From positions 558,001 to 622,000 of the forward strand of contig NZ_JAVALZ010000003.1 of NCBI RefSeq assembly GCF_030730865.1: a DNA stretch of 64,000 nucleotides. Direction: 5' to 3'. This document shows positions 18,591 to 26,821 of the stretch, one piece after another; positions within the stretch are counted from its first letter, which is position 1, and each line of letters starts with the position of its first letter. Under the pieces are notes generated by a model. It saw only the letters and a list, made by a program, of their open reading frames with translations, was not told where the DNA came from and ran no database searches. A program made the translations under genes and the position numbers. The DNA comes from Uliginosibacterium sp. 31-16 (GTDB lineage: Bacteria > Pseudomonadota > Gammaproteobacteria > Burkholderiales > Rhodocyclaceae).

Positions 18591-19826
18591 TTAAACGACC
18601 TGGCCGAGTTTGAAAATAGGCAGGTACATTGCAACAACCATGCCGCCAATGATCGTACCCAAGAACACGATGATGATCGGCTCCAGCAACTGGGACAAGC
18701 CCGCGACCATGTCATCTACTTCCCGCTCGAAAAAGTCGGCAACCTTTCCACACATTCCATCCAGCTGTCCGGATTCTTCGCCAATGGAAACCATCTGTAC
18801 AACCATTGCCGGGAAAACCTGAACGCCTTGCATGGCAACAGTCAGACTGGTGCCTGTGGAAACTTCATTCTGGATGGTTTTGGTGGCAACCTTGTACACG
18901 TGATTGCCTGCTGCACCTGCCACAGAGTCAAGTGCCTCCACCAATGGAACGCCTGCCGCAAACATTGTTGAAAGGGTACGTGTCCAGCGTGCAATCGTAG
19001 CTTTTCTGATGATGTCGCCAATTACTGGAATTTGTAGAGTGGCCCGATCCACCCAAGCCTGCATTGAAGGAGAGCGCTTGTAAGCAAAAACGATAGCGAC
19101 GACGGCTGCGATGGCTCCGCCGAAAATCAGCAGGGAATTGGACACAAAGAAGTCCGATATTGCCATGACAAAGAGTGTCGGAGCGGGGAGGTCAGCACCA
19201 AAACTGGTAAACACCTTTTTGAATTCAGGAATCACAAAAATCATCATCACCGAAGTGACTGCCCCGGCAACGACCATGACCGAGATAGGATAGAAAAGTG
19301 CTGATTTGATCTTGCTTTTGATCGCCAGCATCTTTTCCTGATAGATGGCGATGCGGTCCAGCAGATTTTCCAGTGCCCCCGATTGCTCTCCCGCTCCGAC
19401 AAGGTTGCAATAGAGTGCGTCAAAATGCGCAGGATGTTTCCGTAATGAATTGGACAGGCTTGTTCCTGTTTCCACTTCGCTACGGATGTCGCTCAGCAAG
19501 CGTCCGAGCGCTGGGTTGCTGCAACCCTTGATCGCAATGTCAAAAGATTGAAGGAGCGGTACCCCTGCGCGCATCATCGTCGCCAACTGTCGCGTGAAGA
19601 CTGCGATATCTTTGTCTTTGACGCTGGAGCCTTTGCCGAACGAGCGTTTTTTGACCTTGGTGACGGAAATTCCCTGGCGCCGCAGCGTCGCCTGAACCAC
19701 ATTTTCGGTTTGTGCGCGGAGTTCTCCCCGAATTACCTTGCCGCTTTTGTCCTTGCCTTCCCATGTGAATAAAGTTTCTTTTTGTTCGACGCTGGGGCGC
19801 CGGACGGATCGGGTTGCTGTGGCCAT
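18591..19826 (-). CDS. pilC: Type IV pilus inner-membrane platform protein
   Basis: 411 residues with two GspF/T2SSF domains (about 75-200 and 280-400), each ending in a hydrophobic segment. Recognisable stretches are FTRQLATMMRAGVPLLQ and ARWTRTLSTMFAAGVPLVEALD, with the C-terminal LLEPIIIVFLGTIIGG helix. The N-terminus (FTWEGKDKSGKVIRGE) is the usual platform-protein start. It couples the PilB motor to the pilus base. The pilB stop is 16 bases upstream. Confidence 0.96.
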   Translation of the reverse strand: MATATRSVRRPSVEQKETLFTWEGKDKSGKVIRGELRAQTENVVQATLRRQGISVTKVKKRSFGKGSSVKDKDIAVFTRQLATMMRAGVPLLQSFDIAIKGCSNPALGRLLSDIRSEVETGTSLSNSLRKHPAHFDALYCNLVGAGEQSGALENLLDRIAIYQEKMLAIKSKIKSALFYPISVMVVAGAVTSVMMIFVIPEFKKVFTSFGADLPAPTLFVMAISDFFVSNSLLIFGGAIAAVVAIVFAYKRSPSMQAWVDRATLQIPVIGDIIRKATIARWTRTLSTMFAAGVPLVEALDSVAGAAGNHVYKVATKTIQNEVSTGTSLTVAMQGVQVFPAMVVQMVSIGEESGQLDGMCGKVADFFEREVDDMVAGLSQLLEPIIIVFLGTIIGGMVVAMYLPIFKLGQVV

Positions 19827-19842
19827 GTCGGTTTTCCGTAAA

Positions 19843-21558
19843 TTACTCGTTAGTTGTTGCGAGTACTTCTGTCAGTGAGGTCATCCCCTGCTTTACCTTG
19901 AGCAGTCCCGATTGCCGCAAATCGCTGACCCCTTCAAGTTGAGCCTGAGCTGCTATATCCATGGAGTTGCCTCCTGTCATGATGATGCGCTGAATCTCTT
20001 CAGAAATAGGCATGACTTGATAGATGCCCACGCGTCCTTTATATCCGGAGCCCTTGCAGCGATCACAGCCTACGGGGCCATAGGCTTGCCAGCTGCCGTC
20101 CAGGTCCGCTTCCGAGAAGCCCGCTTGCATTAGCGCTTCCATCGGAATGTCGATAGGTTTTTTGCAAGAACACAGACGTCGAGCCAAGCGTTGCGCCGTG
20201 ATCAGGATGACGCTCGATGCGATGTTGAATGGAGCAACCCCCATGTTTTTCAGGCGATCAAGCGTGGTTGGTGCATCATTTGTATGCAGGGTCGACAACA
20301 CCATGTGGCCCGTCTGCGCAGCTTTGATCGAAATTTCAGCCGTCTCCAGGTCGCGAATTTCGCCGACCATGATTACATCAGGATCCTGGCGCAGGAAAGC
20401 TTTAAGCGAAACGGCAAAGTTCAATCCAGCCTTGTCATTCATGGTGACCTGATTGATGCCGGGAAGGTTGATTTCTGCCGGGTCTTCAGCTGTTGAAATA
20501 TTGACCCCGGGTTTGTTCAGGATATTCAGACAAGTGTACAGCGAGACGGTCTTGCCGCTACCGGTTGGGCCAGTGACGAGTACCATTCCGTAGGGACGCT
20601 CTACCGCGTCAAGAAGTGCTGCTTTTTGTTCCGGCTCATAACCCAGTGCATCTACGCCCAGCATGGCGCTGGTCGGATCAAGAATGCGCATGACGATTTT
20701 CTCGCCATGCATGGTTGGCAGGGTAGATACGCGAAAATCAATAGCTTTGTTCTTTGACAGTACCAGTTTCATGCGGCCATCCTGCGGGACTCGTTTTTCC
20801 GAAATGTCGAGTCGTGAGATAACCTTGATCCGCGCCGCGATTTTTTCTTTTAGTGCAAGGGGCGGTTGTGATATTTCGCGCAGGATGCCATCCGTCCGAA
20901 AGCGGATGCGATAGAACTTTTCGTAAGGCTCGAAATGGATATCGGAAGCGCCTTCGTTAATAGCGTCGACCAGCATCTTCTGGATGAAGCGGACCACCGG
21001 GGCATCGTCAATTTCCGCACCAGTTGTATCTGCTTGAGCTTCATCCGGGTTGGTCTCTATCAGGCCTTCCATGTCGAATTCGTCAGAGACTGACATGTTG
21101 CTCAGTGCTGACGAAACCGACTCTGTCAGTTTGGCGAGCATCTGGGTCAGTTTGTCGACTTCAACAACAACAGGATCTACTGCCAACCCTGTCTGAAAAC
21201 GGATTTCGTCCAGTGCCCGCAAATTGGTCGGATCGGCCAACGCCACCGTAATCCTGTTGCCGCGCTTGCTCAGGCCGATGACCTGATGCTTTGCCATCAG
21301 TTTGGCGTCGATGGCATCCTTTGCTACATAGGTCTCGTCGTAGGCAGACAAATCAAGCCAAGGGCTGCCGAAAGTTGTTGAACAGAAGGTTGCAATTTCG
21401 CCAGTTTTCATCAATCCCCGCTGTACAAGCTCGGCTACAAAGCCACCGGGATTTCCTGTTTGTGCAGAGCATGCTTGCGCGTCGGTCTCGTTCAATCGAC
21501 CGTGCTGAACCAAGGCTCGAGCGAGACCGCTCAGTGAAGTTTGTTGGACGGCAGCCAT
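19843..21558 (-). CDS. pilB: Type IV pilus extension ATPase
   Basis: 571 residues. The N-terminal MshEN-type domains (to about 160) are followed by the motor: Walker A VTGPTGSGKTVS, the Asp box around TAEDPAEINLPGINQ, Walker B VGEIRDLETAEI and the His box STLHTNDAPTTL. Two Cys pairs (CSCKK and CDRCKGSGYKG) form the zinc site. MshEN domains in related ATPases bind c-di-GMP, so control by the cyclases in this window is possible. First gene of pilB-pilC-pilD; no pilT or pilU here. Confidence 0.97.
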   Translation of the reverse strand: MAAVQQTSLSGLARALVQHGRLNETDAQACSAQTGNPGGFVAELVQRGLMKTGEIATFCSTTFGSPWLDLSAYDETYVAKDAIDAKLMAKHQVIGLSKRGNRITVALADPTNLRALDEIRFQTGLAVDPVVVEVDKLTQMLAKLTESVSSALSNMSVSDEFDMEGLIETNPDEAQADTTGAEIDDAPVVRFIQKMLVDAINEGASDIHFEPYEKFYRIRFRTDGILREISQPPLALKEKIAARIKVISRLDISEKRVPQDGRMKLVLSKNKAIDFRVSTLPTMHGEKIVMRILDPTSAMLGVDALGYEPEQKAALLDAVERPYGMVLVTGPTGSGKTVSLYTCLNILNKPGVNISTAEDPAEINLPGINQVTMNDKAGLNFAVSLKAFLRQDPDVIMVGEIRDLETAEISIKAAQTGHMVLSTLHTNDAPTTLDRLKNMGVAPFNIASSVILITAQRLARRLCSCKKPIDIPMEALMQAGFSEADLDGSWQAYGPVGCDRCKGSGYKGRVGIYQVMPISEEIQRIIMTGGNSMDIAAQAQLEGVSDLRQSGLLKVKQGMTSLTEVLATTNE

Positions 21559-21749
21559 CAGGGGAGTTCTATCTTCAGGACTTTCAATAGGTTACGCACG
21601 TTACTTGATGTTGTACCGTAATACCTTCGATTGTAAACCGCCTTGTGGCTTTTTTGACACCGATAGTCGGGTGCGGCAAGGCTTCGAGCAGAAAATCAAC
21701 GTTCGCGGCGTACTGTCATTGTCGGCATCGACTTTTGGGACTGAAGAGG

Positions 21750-22547
21750 TCAGACGCTACGCCCTAGTAAAAACTCCAGCACAAAACGGGTGCCTGCATA
21801 GGCTAATACCAGTGCTATGAAACCCGCCAAAAGCCAGTGTGTTGCGGTTTTCCCTCTCCAGCCCAGAGTTTTTCTACCAATCAGCAGGGTTGCGAACAAT
21901 AACCAGGATGCTATGCCGAAAAATGCCTTGTGATTCAACATCAATGGTTTATTGAATATCTGTTCAGAGAAGAACAGGCCAGACCCTACTGTCAGCGTCA
22001 GGAACACAAAGGCAGTGTTTGTCAGGCGAAAGAGCAGGCTGTCCAGTATGAGCAAAGGAGGGGTGTCTCGTTCTTCGCCTAGCTTTGCGCGATGAAGATT
22101 GTGTTCGGCTGCAGCAAGAAGCAATGCATGGAAAATTGCCAAGGTAAAGAGGCTGTAGGCCAGCATGGCGACAACGATGTGCGCCTTGAATGCCCAGTTT
22201 GCAAGAGGCAGCGAGTGGGGGTGGCCTGATATCGCCAGGGGGAGAAGGCAAGAAAATCCGGCAATGGGCGCGGCATGTTTGAGTAAGCGATGAAGGGGGG
22301 TGAGCAGGCTTTCCAGGCTGTAAATCAGCATGGCTAACCAGAGGGTCAATGAAAGTGCTGCGGTAAAGCCGAAGCGCAGTCCGTCTTCTGCAAAGAGTAG
22401 GTTTCCCAGTGACCATGCGTGGGAAACTAGGGCGGACAGCAACAATGCATGAATCAGCGCGTTGCGATCAGTCTTTTTCCGGATGCAGGCGATGGTCAAG
22501 GCTGCATAAAGCGAGGCAGGTAGCAGATACAGTAGAATGTTTCCCAT
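21750..22547 (-). CDS. CcsA/HemX-like cytochrome c assembly family membrane protein
   Basis: 265 residues with about eight hydrophobic helices. The C-terminal half matches the cytochrome c assembly (CcsA/YpjD) family: HIVVAMLAYSLFTLAIFHALLL and LNHKAFFGIASWLLFATLLIGR carry the conserved His positions expected in heme-handling helices. A tryptophan-rich WWD motif is not seen, so it is not a full CcsA. It is divergent from ffh, an arrangement usual for betaproteobacteria. Function is unproven. Confidence 0.8.
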   Translation of the reverse strand: MGNILLYLLPASLYAALTIACIRKKTDRNALIHALLLSALVSHAWSLGNLLFAEDGLRFGFTAALSLTLWLAMLIYSLESLLTPLHRLLKHAAPIAGFSCLLPLAISGHPHSLPLANWAFKAHIVVAMLAYSLFTLAIFHALLLAAAEHNLHRAKLGEERDTPPLLILDSLLFRLTNTAFVFLTLTVGSGLFFSEQIFNKPLMLNHKAFFGIASWLLFATLLIGRKTLGWRGKTATHWLLAGFIALVLAYAGTRFVLEFLLGRSV

Positions 22548-22615
22548 TCTCTTAGTTTAACGCCCATTAGGGGGCGGCGGAACCCGCTCCCTGACCATTG
22601 CCGGACTCTCATTGC

Positions 22616-23977
22616 ATGCTGGATAACCTGACCAACCGTCTTGCTCACGTCGTCAAAACCCTGCGTGGACAGGCTCGCCTGACCGAAGACAATATTGCCG
22701 AGATGTTGCGTGAAGTGCGCATGGCCTTGCTGGAGGCTGATGTGGCTTTGCCTGTGGTAAAGGAATTGATCGCCCGCATCAAGGAAAAAGCCTTGGGGCA
22801 AGAGGTGGTTGGCTCTCTTACGCCTGGTCAGGCGCTTGTCGGTGTGGTGCAGCAACAACTTGCTGAGGTTATGGGCGGTACGCAAGCGGCATTGAATCTT
22901 GCGACTCAGCCGCCAGCGACGATTTTGATGGCGGGTCTGCAAGGGGCGGGCAAGACCACGACGGTAGGGAAGCTGGCTAAATATCTGAAGGAGAGGCTGC
23001 GCAAGAAGGTGTTGGTTGTTTCTTGTGACATCTACCGCCCTGCCGCCATTGCTCAGTTGCAGACGGTGGCTGGTCAGGCTGGCGCAGAGTTCTTTCCATC
23101 ATCGGTCTCCGAAAAGCCGGTGGATATTGCACTGGCGGCCATTGATTTCGCCAAAAAACATTATTTTGATGTGCTGCTGATTGATACAGCAGGGCGTTTG
23201 ACGGTCGACGCGCAAATGATGGCTGAGATTCAGCATTTGCATGCAGCGATAAATCCGATTGAAACCTTGTTTGTGGTCGATGCCATGCTGGGACAAGATG
23301 CCGTCAATACTGCCAAGGCTTTTCATGAGGCATTGCCTCTGACCGGGGTTGTTCTGACCAAGCTGGATGGTGATTCGCGCGGTGGTGCGGCTTTGTCTGT
23401 GCGCTACGTTACCGGGGCTCCGATCAAGTTTACCGGCGTGGGCGAGAAACTGTCCGGTCTGGATGAATTCCATCCGGATCGCATGGCTAGCCGGATTCTT
23501 GGCATGGGCGACATTCTCTCGCTTGTGGAAGAGGCGCGTTCAGTTGTTGATGAAAAAGCAGCGCTTGATCTCGCTCAAAAGCTTAAAAAGGGCAAGGGCT
23601 TTGATCTGAATGACTTCAAAGAGCAGATTGGCCAGATGCGCAAGATGGGCGGTCTTTCCAGTCTGATGGACAAGATGCCGGCGCAGTTCGCTCAGGCGGC
23701 CCAGCAAATGCAGGGGGGCGAGCAAGAGAAGGCAATGGGGCGGGTCGAAGGCATTATCAATTCCATGACTCCGTTTGAGCGTGCCAACCCTGATTTGATC
23801 AAGGCTAGCCGCAAGCGTCGAATTGCCTCAGGGGCTGGGGTGCAGGTGCAAGAGGTTAACCGGCTACTGAATCAGTTTGAGCAAATGCAGAAGATGATGA
23901 GGCAGTTTTCCAAAGGCGGGATGGGCAAGCTTATGCGTGGTTTGGGGGGGCTCAAGGGGATGTTGCCTGGGGCGTAG
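22616..23977 (+). CDS. ffh: Signal recognition particle protein
   Basis: 453 residues. It binds 4.5S RNA and targets nascent membrane proteins to FtsY. The N domain is followed by the GTPase G domain with MAGLQGAGKTTTVGKLA (G1), DTAGRLTVD (G3) and TKLDGDSRGGAAL (G4), and the methionine-rich M domain ends QMQKMMRQFSKGGMGKLM. I chose ATG 22616 (MLDNLTNRL), the family start; the frame begins a few codons earlier. No strong ribosome-binding site is visible. Confidence 0.97.
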   Translation: MLDNLTNRLAHVVKTLRGQARLTEDNIAEMLREVRMALLEADVALPVVKELIARIKEKALGQEVVGSLTPGQALVGVVQQQLAEVMGGTQAALNLATQPPATILMAGLQGAGKTTTVGKLAKYLKERLRKKVLVVSCDIYRPAAIAQLQTVAGQAGAEFFPSSVSEKPVDIALAAIDFAKKHYFDVLLIDTAGRLTVDAQMMAEIQHLHAAINPIETLFVVDAMLGQDAVNTAKAFHEALPLTGVVLTKLDGDSRGGAALSVRYVTGAPIKFTGVGEKLSGLDEFHPDRMASRILGMGDILSLVEEARSVVDEKAALDLAQKLKKGKGFDLNDFKEQIGQMRKMGGLSSLMDKMPAQFAQAAQQMQGGEQEKAMGRVEGIINSMTPFERANPDLIKASRKRRIASGAGVQVQEVNRLLNQFEQMQKMMRQFSKGGMGKLMRGLGGLKGMLPGA

Positions 23978-24003
23978 CACCCTCCGTTCGTCTGTTTGCT
24001 TGA

Positions 24004-24159
24004 GTGTTTGCCCTTTTGGGCGAATTTTTGGTTGTAGTGACGGCTTTCCTTGCTGCGGCAATGGTTGCTTGGTTTGTATTTCTTAAAAAAAGAAAACTAA
24101 GTGGCGTGCCTGTGACGCAAAAAGCAGCCCCCCATCCTTTTGTCGTTGCGGATGCGTAA
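24004..24159 (+). CDS. Possible small single-pass membrane protein downstream of ffh
   Basis: A 51-residue frame starting at GTG 24004, immediately after an in-frame TGA. It begins with one hydrophobic helix of about 22 residues (FLVVVTAFLAAAMVAWFVF), then a basic KKRK and a short polar tail ending VVADA. The positive-inside layout is what a small membrane protein would show. No ribosome-binding site is clear and I recognise no family, so it could be chance in a 328-bp gap. Confidence 0.3.
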   Translation: MFALLGEFLVVVTAFLAAAMVAWFVFLKKRKLSGVPVTQKAAPHPFVVADA

Positions 24160-24305
24160 CTTCTTGTCGGAAATGCGCTTGCGGCTTGTGTAGGCGTATA
24201 GCATGATGTCGCCTACAGGAATTTATCTAGACGTAAACCCTAGTTCGTTGATCGAGAATAAGGTTTTTCGAGCGGCCAAGTCGAGGTTTTTGGGGAGAAA
24301 CTCAA
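24160..24305. other. Intergenic region before the minor-pilin operon with one hairpin
   Basis: TGTAGGCG (24189-24196) and CGCCTACA (24210-24217) form an 8-bp stem with a 13-base loop, in the right place for a regulator site or leader structure of the fimT operon. GGGGAGA lies just before the GTG start at 24306. I see no confident -35/-10 pair. Confidence 0.45.
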
Positions 24306-24842
24306 GTGATCAACACTCAGGCAAGACCTGCCCCTTCTTTTGCTGTGGTTGGAAGTTGCGAGCGAGGATTTACCTTGGTCGAGCTAATGGTTGCAGTGTC
24401 AGTTATGGCTGTGCTGTTGGTGATTGCTATCCCTGGTTTTACCGAGCAGATCCGTTCAGGGCGTACTCAAATGGCGTCGGATGGACTCAAACGTGCCGTT
24501 TCCAGGGCCAAAGATGTGGCGCGGGATACAGGGCGTCGCACCATCTTGACTGTGAATGGCACTCCGGTGGGTGTGGCGGGTTGCGATGACGCGGCTTGGG
24601 CGATCACGCAAGGCAGTGAAATTATTTCGTGTCTGACCAAGGCTGATTTTACGAAGCGTTACGAAGGTACGTCGATTGGCAGTGGGGCAACCGCCGTAAT
24701 GACTTTCCTGCCGTCAGGCATCGGCAGCGGGATTGTTAACGGTTCGGGAGACAGTATTTCCTCGGTCTCCTACGAAATGAAGTCTGGCTCAACATTCAAG
24801 ACGGTCAAGATTTACGCAGGTGGGGTGGTTGATGTCATCTAG
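24306..24842 (+). CDS. fimT: Minor pseudopilin, FimT/GspH type
   Basis: 178 residues. The class III leader ends in CERGFTLVELMVAVSVM, with the Gly-Phe cleavage site, Glu at +5 and a hydrophobic helix to about residue 48, followed by the GspH-like soluble part (RAVSRAKDVARDTGRRTIL). The leader is longer than in most minor pilins (about 21 residues). Start is GTG after GGGGAGA. It opens a run of overlapping minor-pilin genes and would be processed by PilD at 17.7 kb. Confidence 0.9.
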   Translation: MINTQARPAPSFAVVGSCERGFTLVELMVAVSVMAVLLVIAIPGFTEQIRSGRTQMASDGLKRAVSRAKDVARDTGRRTILTVNGTPVGVAGCDDAAWAITQGSEIISCLTKADFTKRYEGTSIGSGATAVMTFLPSGIGSGIVNGSGDSISSVSYEMKSGSTFKTVKIYAGGVVDVI

Positions 24843-25239
24843 AAAAAACAGTCAAGGTTCGACCCTGATTGAAGTCCTGATTGCCGTGCTAGTGCTATCT
24901 ATTGGCTTGCTGGGCGCTTTCAAGCTCCAGACCGAAGGCGTCCGCCTGAATGCCGACTCGAAATACACAGTGATAGCCGCTTCGTATGCGCAGGATGCGC
25001 TTGATGCCCTTTCTTTCAACAGACTGAATGACAAAACCACTTGGGTCAGCATTACGAGCAGTTCCGTTGGGGCAGGGCTCAGCGGCCGGCCTGGCGAGTG
25101 GCTGATGAATCTTCAACGCGACCTGCCTGATGGGAATGCCTCCATCGGTTGTGCCAGCAAAGCCTGCACCGTGGAAATTTCTTGGACTCCGCCCGGTCGC
25201 GACCCGGTTACCGCAAAGTACAGCATGTATGACAACTGA
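24832..25239 (+). CDS. pilV: Minor pilin PilV
   Basis: 135 residues. Leader SSRKNSQGSTLIEVLIAVLVLSIGLLG gives Gly-Ser at the cleavage point (instead of Gly-Phe), Glu +5 and the conserved GLLGAFKLQ of PilV. ATG 24832 has AGGTGGGG upstream and lies inside the end of fimT (11-base overlap). Three Cys in the last third (CASKAC) may form a disulfide loop. It is thought to prime pilus assembly together with PilW, PilX and PilY1. Confidence 0.9.
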   Translation: MSSRKNSQGSTLIEVLIAVLVLSIGLLGAFKLQTEGVRLNADSKYTVIAASYAQDALDALSFNRLNDKTTWVSITSSSVGAGLSGRPGEWLMNLQRDLPDGNASIGCASKACTVEISWTPPGRDPVTAKYSMYDN

Positions 25240-26257
25240 TCTGCTCAGCCGCCAGCGCGGCTTTTCTCTCGTGGAACTCATGATCGCTCTGGTGCTCGGG
25301 CTGATCGTTGTGGGTGGTTCACTGGCGGTTTTTGCCAGCCAGCGCGTGACGATGCGCTTGTCTGGTGAAATGGCCGATGTGCAGGCGGATGGCCGAGTTG
25401 TGCTTGATGCTTTGGCGCGAGATCTTCGGACTGCTGGTGACTTCGGATGCTGGCCTGTATCCAATCCTCCTATCAGTAAACTTGTCAACGCAGCCGTGTT
25501 TGATGAAACCGCCGGCGGTTTGGCTGGGTACGATGGGCCTACCTCGCTCCCAAGCGCGTCGGGGCCGTTCGGTGTCGCAACGGTGCGTTCAGCCGCGCTT
25601 GATACGAATTCCGATATTGTTTCCATATCAGGTGTATTTGGAAGCCTGTCACAACTCAAGAGTGGAATGACCGACCAGAGTGCGGCGCTGGTTCTCAAGC
25701 AGCCCACCCAGAGTTTTCAGGCCAATGACGTCGCAGTCATTACTGATTGCGTGAATTGGTCAAAGTTTCAGGTCACCAGCGTTGCAACGGATGCGTCAGC
25801 AAAAACAGAGACCCTTTCTCATGCTGCTGGTGGGGCTGGCGTAGGAGGTGGCAACAAGGATCCAACACTCGGCGAGGTATTTGCCACTGGAGCGACTGTT
25901 GGGCGGCTTGATACTGTCTGGTGGTTCATTGCGACGCAGGCGGATGGGCAAAAAGGTCTCTTCCGACTTAGTGCTCGTGATGGTGTTCCCATTCTGGTTT
26001 CCGAGCGTGTTAGCGCGATGGTATTGCTCTATGACATCGACTCTGACGGTGATGGTGTCGTGGATCAGGCAGACAAGACTGCTGCAGATGTCAGCAATTG
26101 GGCTCAGGTTCGAGGCGTCAAGGCGCAGTTGCTGATGCGCTCGGAGAAAAAAGCCGCCACGGCAGCAGGAACGGGTGTTTTTGATGGCCAGTCCGTTCCG
26201 CAGGATGGGCGCCTCTATCTTCCGCTTCAAATGAACGTTGCATTGAGAAACCAATGA
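25229..26257 (+). CDS. pilW: Minor pilin PilW
   Basis: 342 residues, the usual size for PilW. Leader ending RQRGFSLVELMIALVLGLIVVGG, then a long soluble domain with RVVLDALARDLRTAGDFGCW, the family hallmark just after the helix. Start ATG 25229 overlaps the pilV stop by 11 bases; the open frame upstream of it is antisense to nothing but shares pilV and has no similarity. An internal DIDSDGDGVVDQADK loop looks like a calcium site. Confidence 0.92.
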   Translation: MTTDLLSRQRGFSLVELMIALVLGLIVVGGSLAVFASQRVTMRLSGEMADVQADGRVVLDALARDLRTAGDFGCWPVSNPPISKLVNAAVFDETAGGLAGYDGPTSLPSASGPFGVATVRSAALDTNSDIVSISGVFGSLSQLKSGMTDQSAALVLKQPTQSFQANDVAVITDCVNWSKFQVTSVATDASAKTETLSHAAGGAGVGGGNKDPTLGEVFATGATVGRLDTVWWFIATQADGQKGLFRLSARDGVPILVSERVSAMVLLYDIDSDGDGVVDQADKTAADVSNWAQVRGVKAQLLMRSEKKAATAAGTGVFDGQSVPQDGRLYLPLQMNVALRNQ

Positions 26258-26805
26258 AACAGCTCACCAAGAAACATCGCATGAATGCAGCCGAGCAGCG
26301 AGGCGCAGCGCTTGTGGTCGCCTTGATCATGCTCATCATGGTGTCATTGCTGGCGGCGGCAAGCTTTGCGCTGACGACCTCCGAGGCCCGCGGGTCGGCG
26401 GGATGGAGTGACCGTCAGCGTGCCCTGTTCGCGGCCGAAGGTGTGCTCAAGGAGGGGGAGACTGCCGTGCAAGTGCTGGTCGATGCGGCAGGAACGAGTG
26501 TTGAGCAGGCAGTCAGGATCAAGGGCAAGGGTTTCTATGTTCGCACCGATGGTACTTTGCCTGATATTGACCCGTGGCCCACGGCGAGTTCGATTGCAGG
26601 AACAGCGGCGGATCAGCGCCTTGATGGACAGCTGAATTATATCGCGGTGTTTGAAGGCACAGGAATCAAGCCAGGGGCTGCGCTGGGAAATGCGGCTGGT
26701 AATCCCAACAAGGCGGCCGAGCAGCCGCGTTTTACCGTCTATGCCAAGGCCGGCGGCATCAAGGAGGGCACGTATGTGGTGCTCTCCTCATCGAAAGCTT
26801 ACTGA
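26254..26805 (+). CDS. pilX: Minor pilin PilX
   Basis: 183 residues. The leader ends RGAALVVALIMLIMVSLLAAAS with Ala-rich sequence after Gly and without the usual Glu +5, as is typical of PilX/GspK-like subunits. The post-helix segment (RGSAGWSDRQRALFAAEGVLKEGE) matches the PilX N-terminal domain. It overlaps pilW by 4 bases (ATGA) and is followed after 16 bases by the PilY1-like gene. Confidence 0.9.
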   Translation: MKQLTKKHRMNAAEQRGAALVVALIMLIMVSLLAAASFALTTSEARGSAGWSDRQRALFAAEGVLKEGETAVQVLVDAAGTSVEQAVRIKGKGFYVRTDGTLPDIDPWPTASSIAGTAADQRLDGQLNYIAVFEGTGIKPGAALGNAAGNPNKAAEQPRFTVYAKAGGIKEGTYVVLSSSKAY

Positions 26806-26821
26806 GAAAGTGGAGTCCAAG

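Noticed and set aside
21605-21820. Plus-strand frame of 71 codons between pilB and the CcsA-like gene
   Set aside because: It runs into the CcsA-like gene on the opposite strand and shows no domain; the 191-bp gap is better read as the pilB promoter region.
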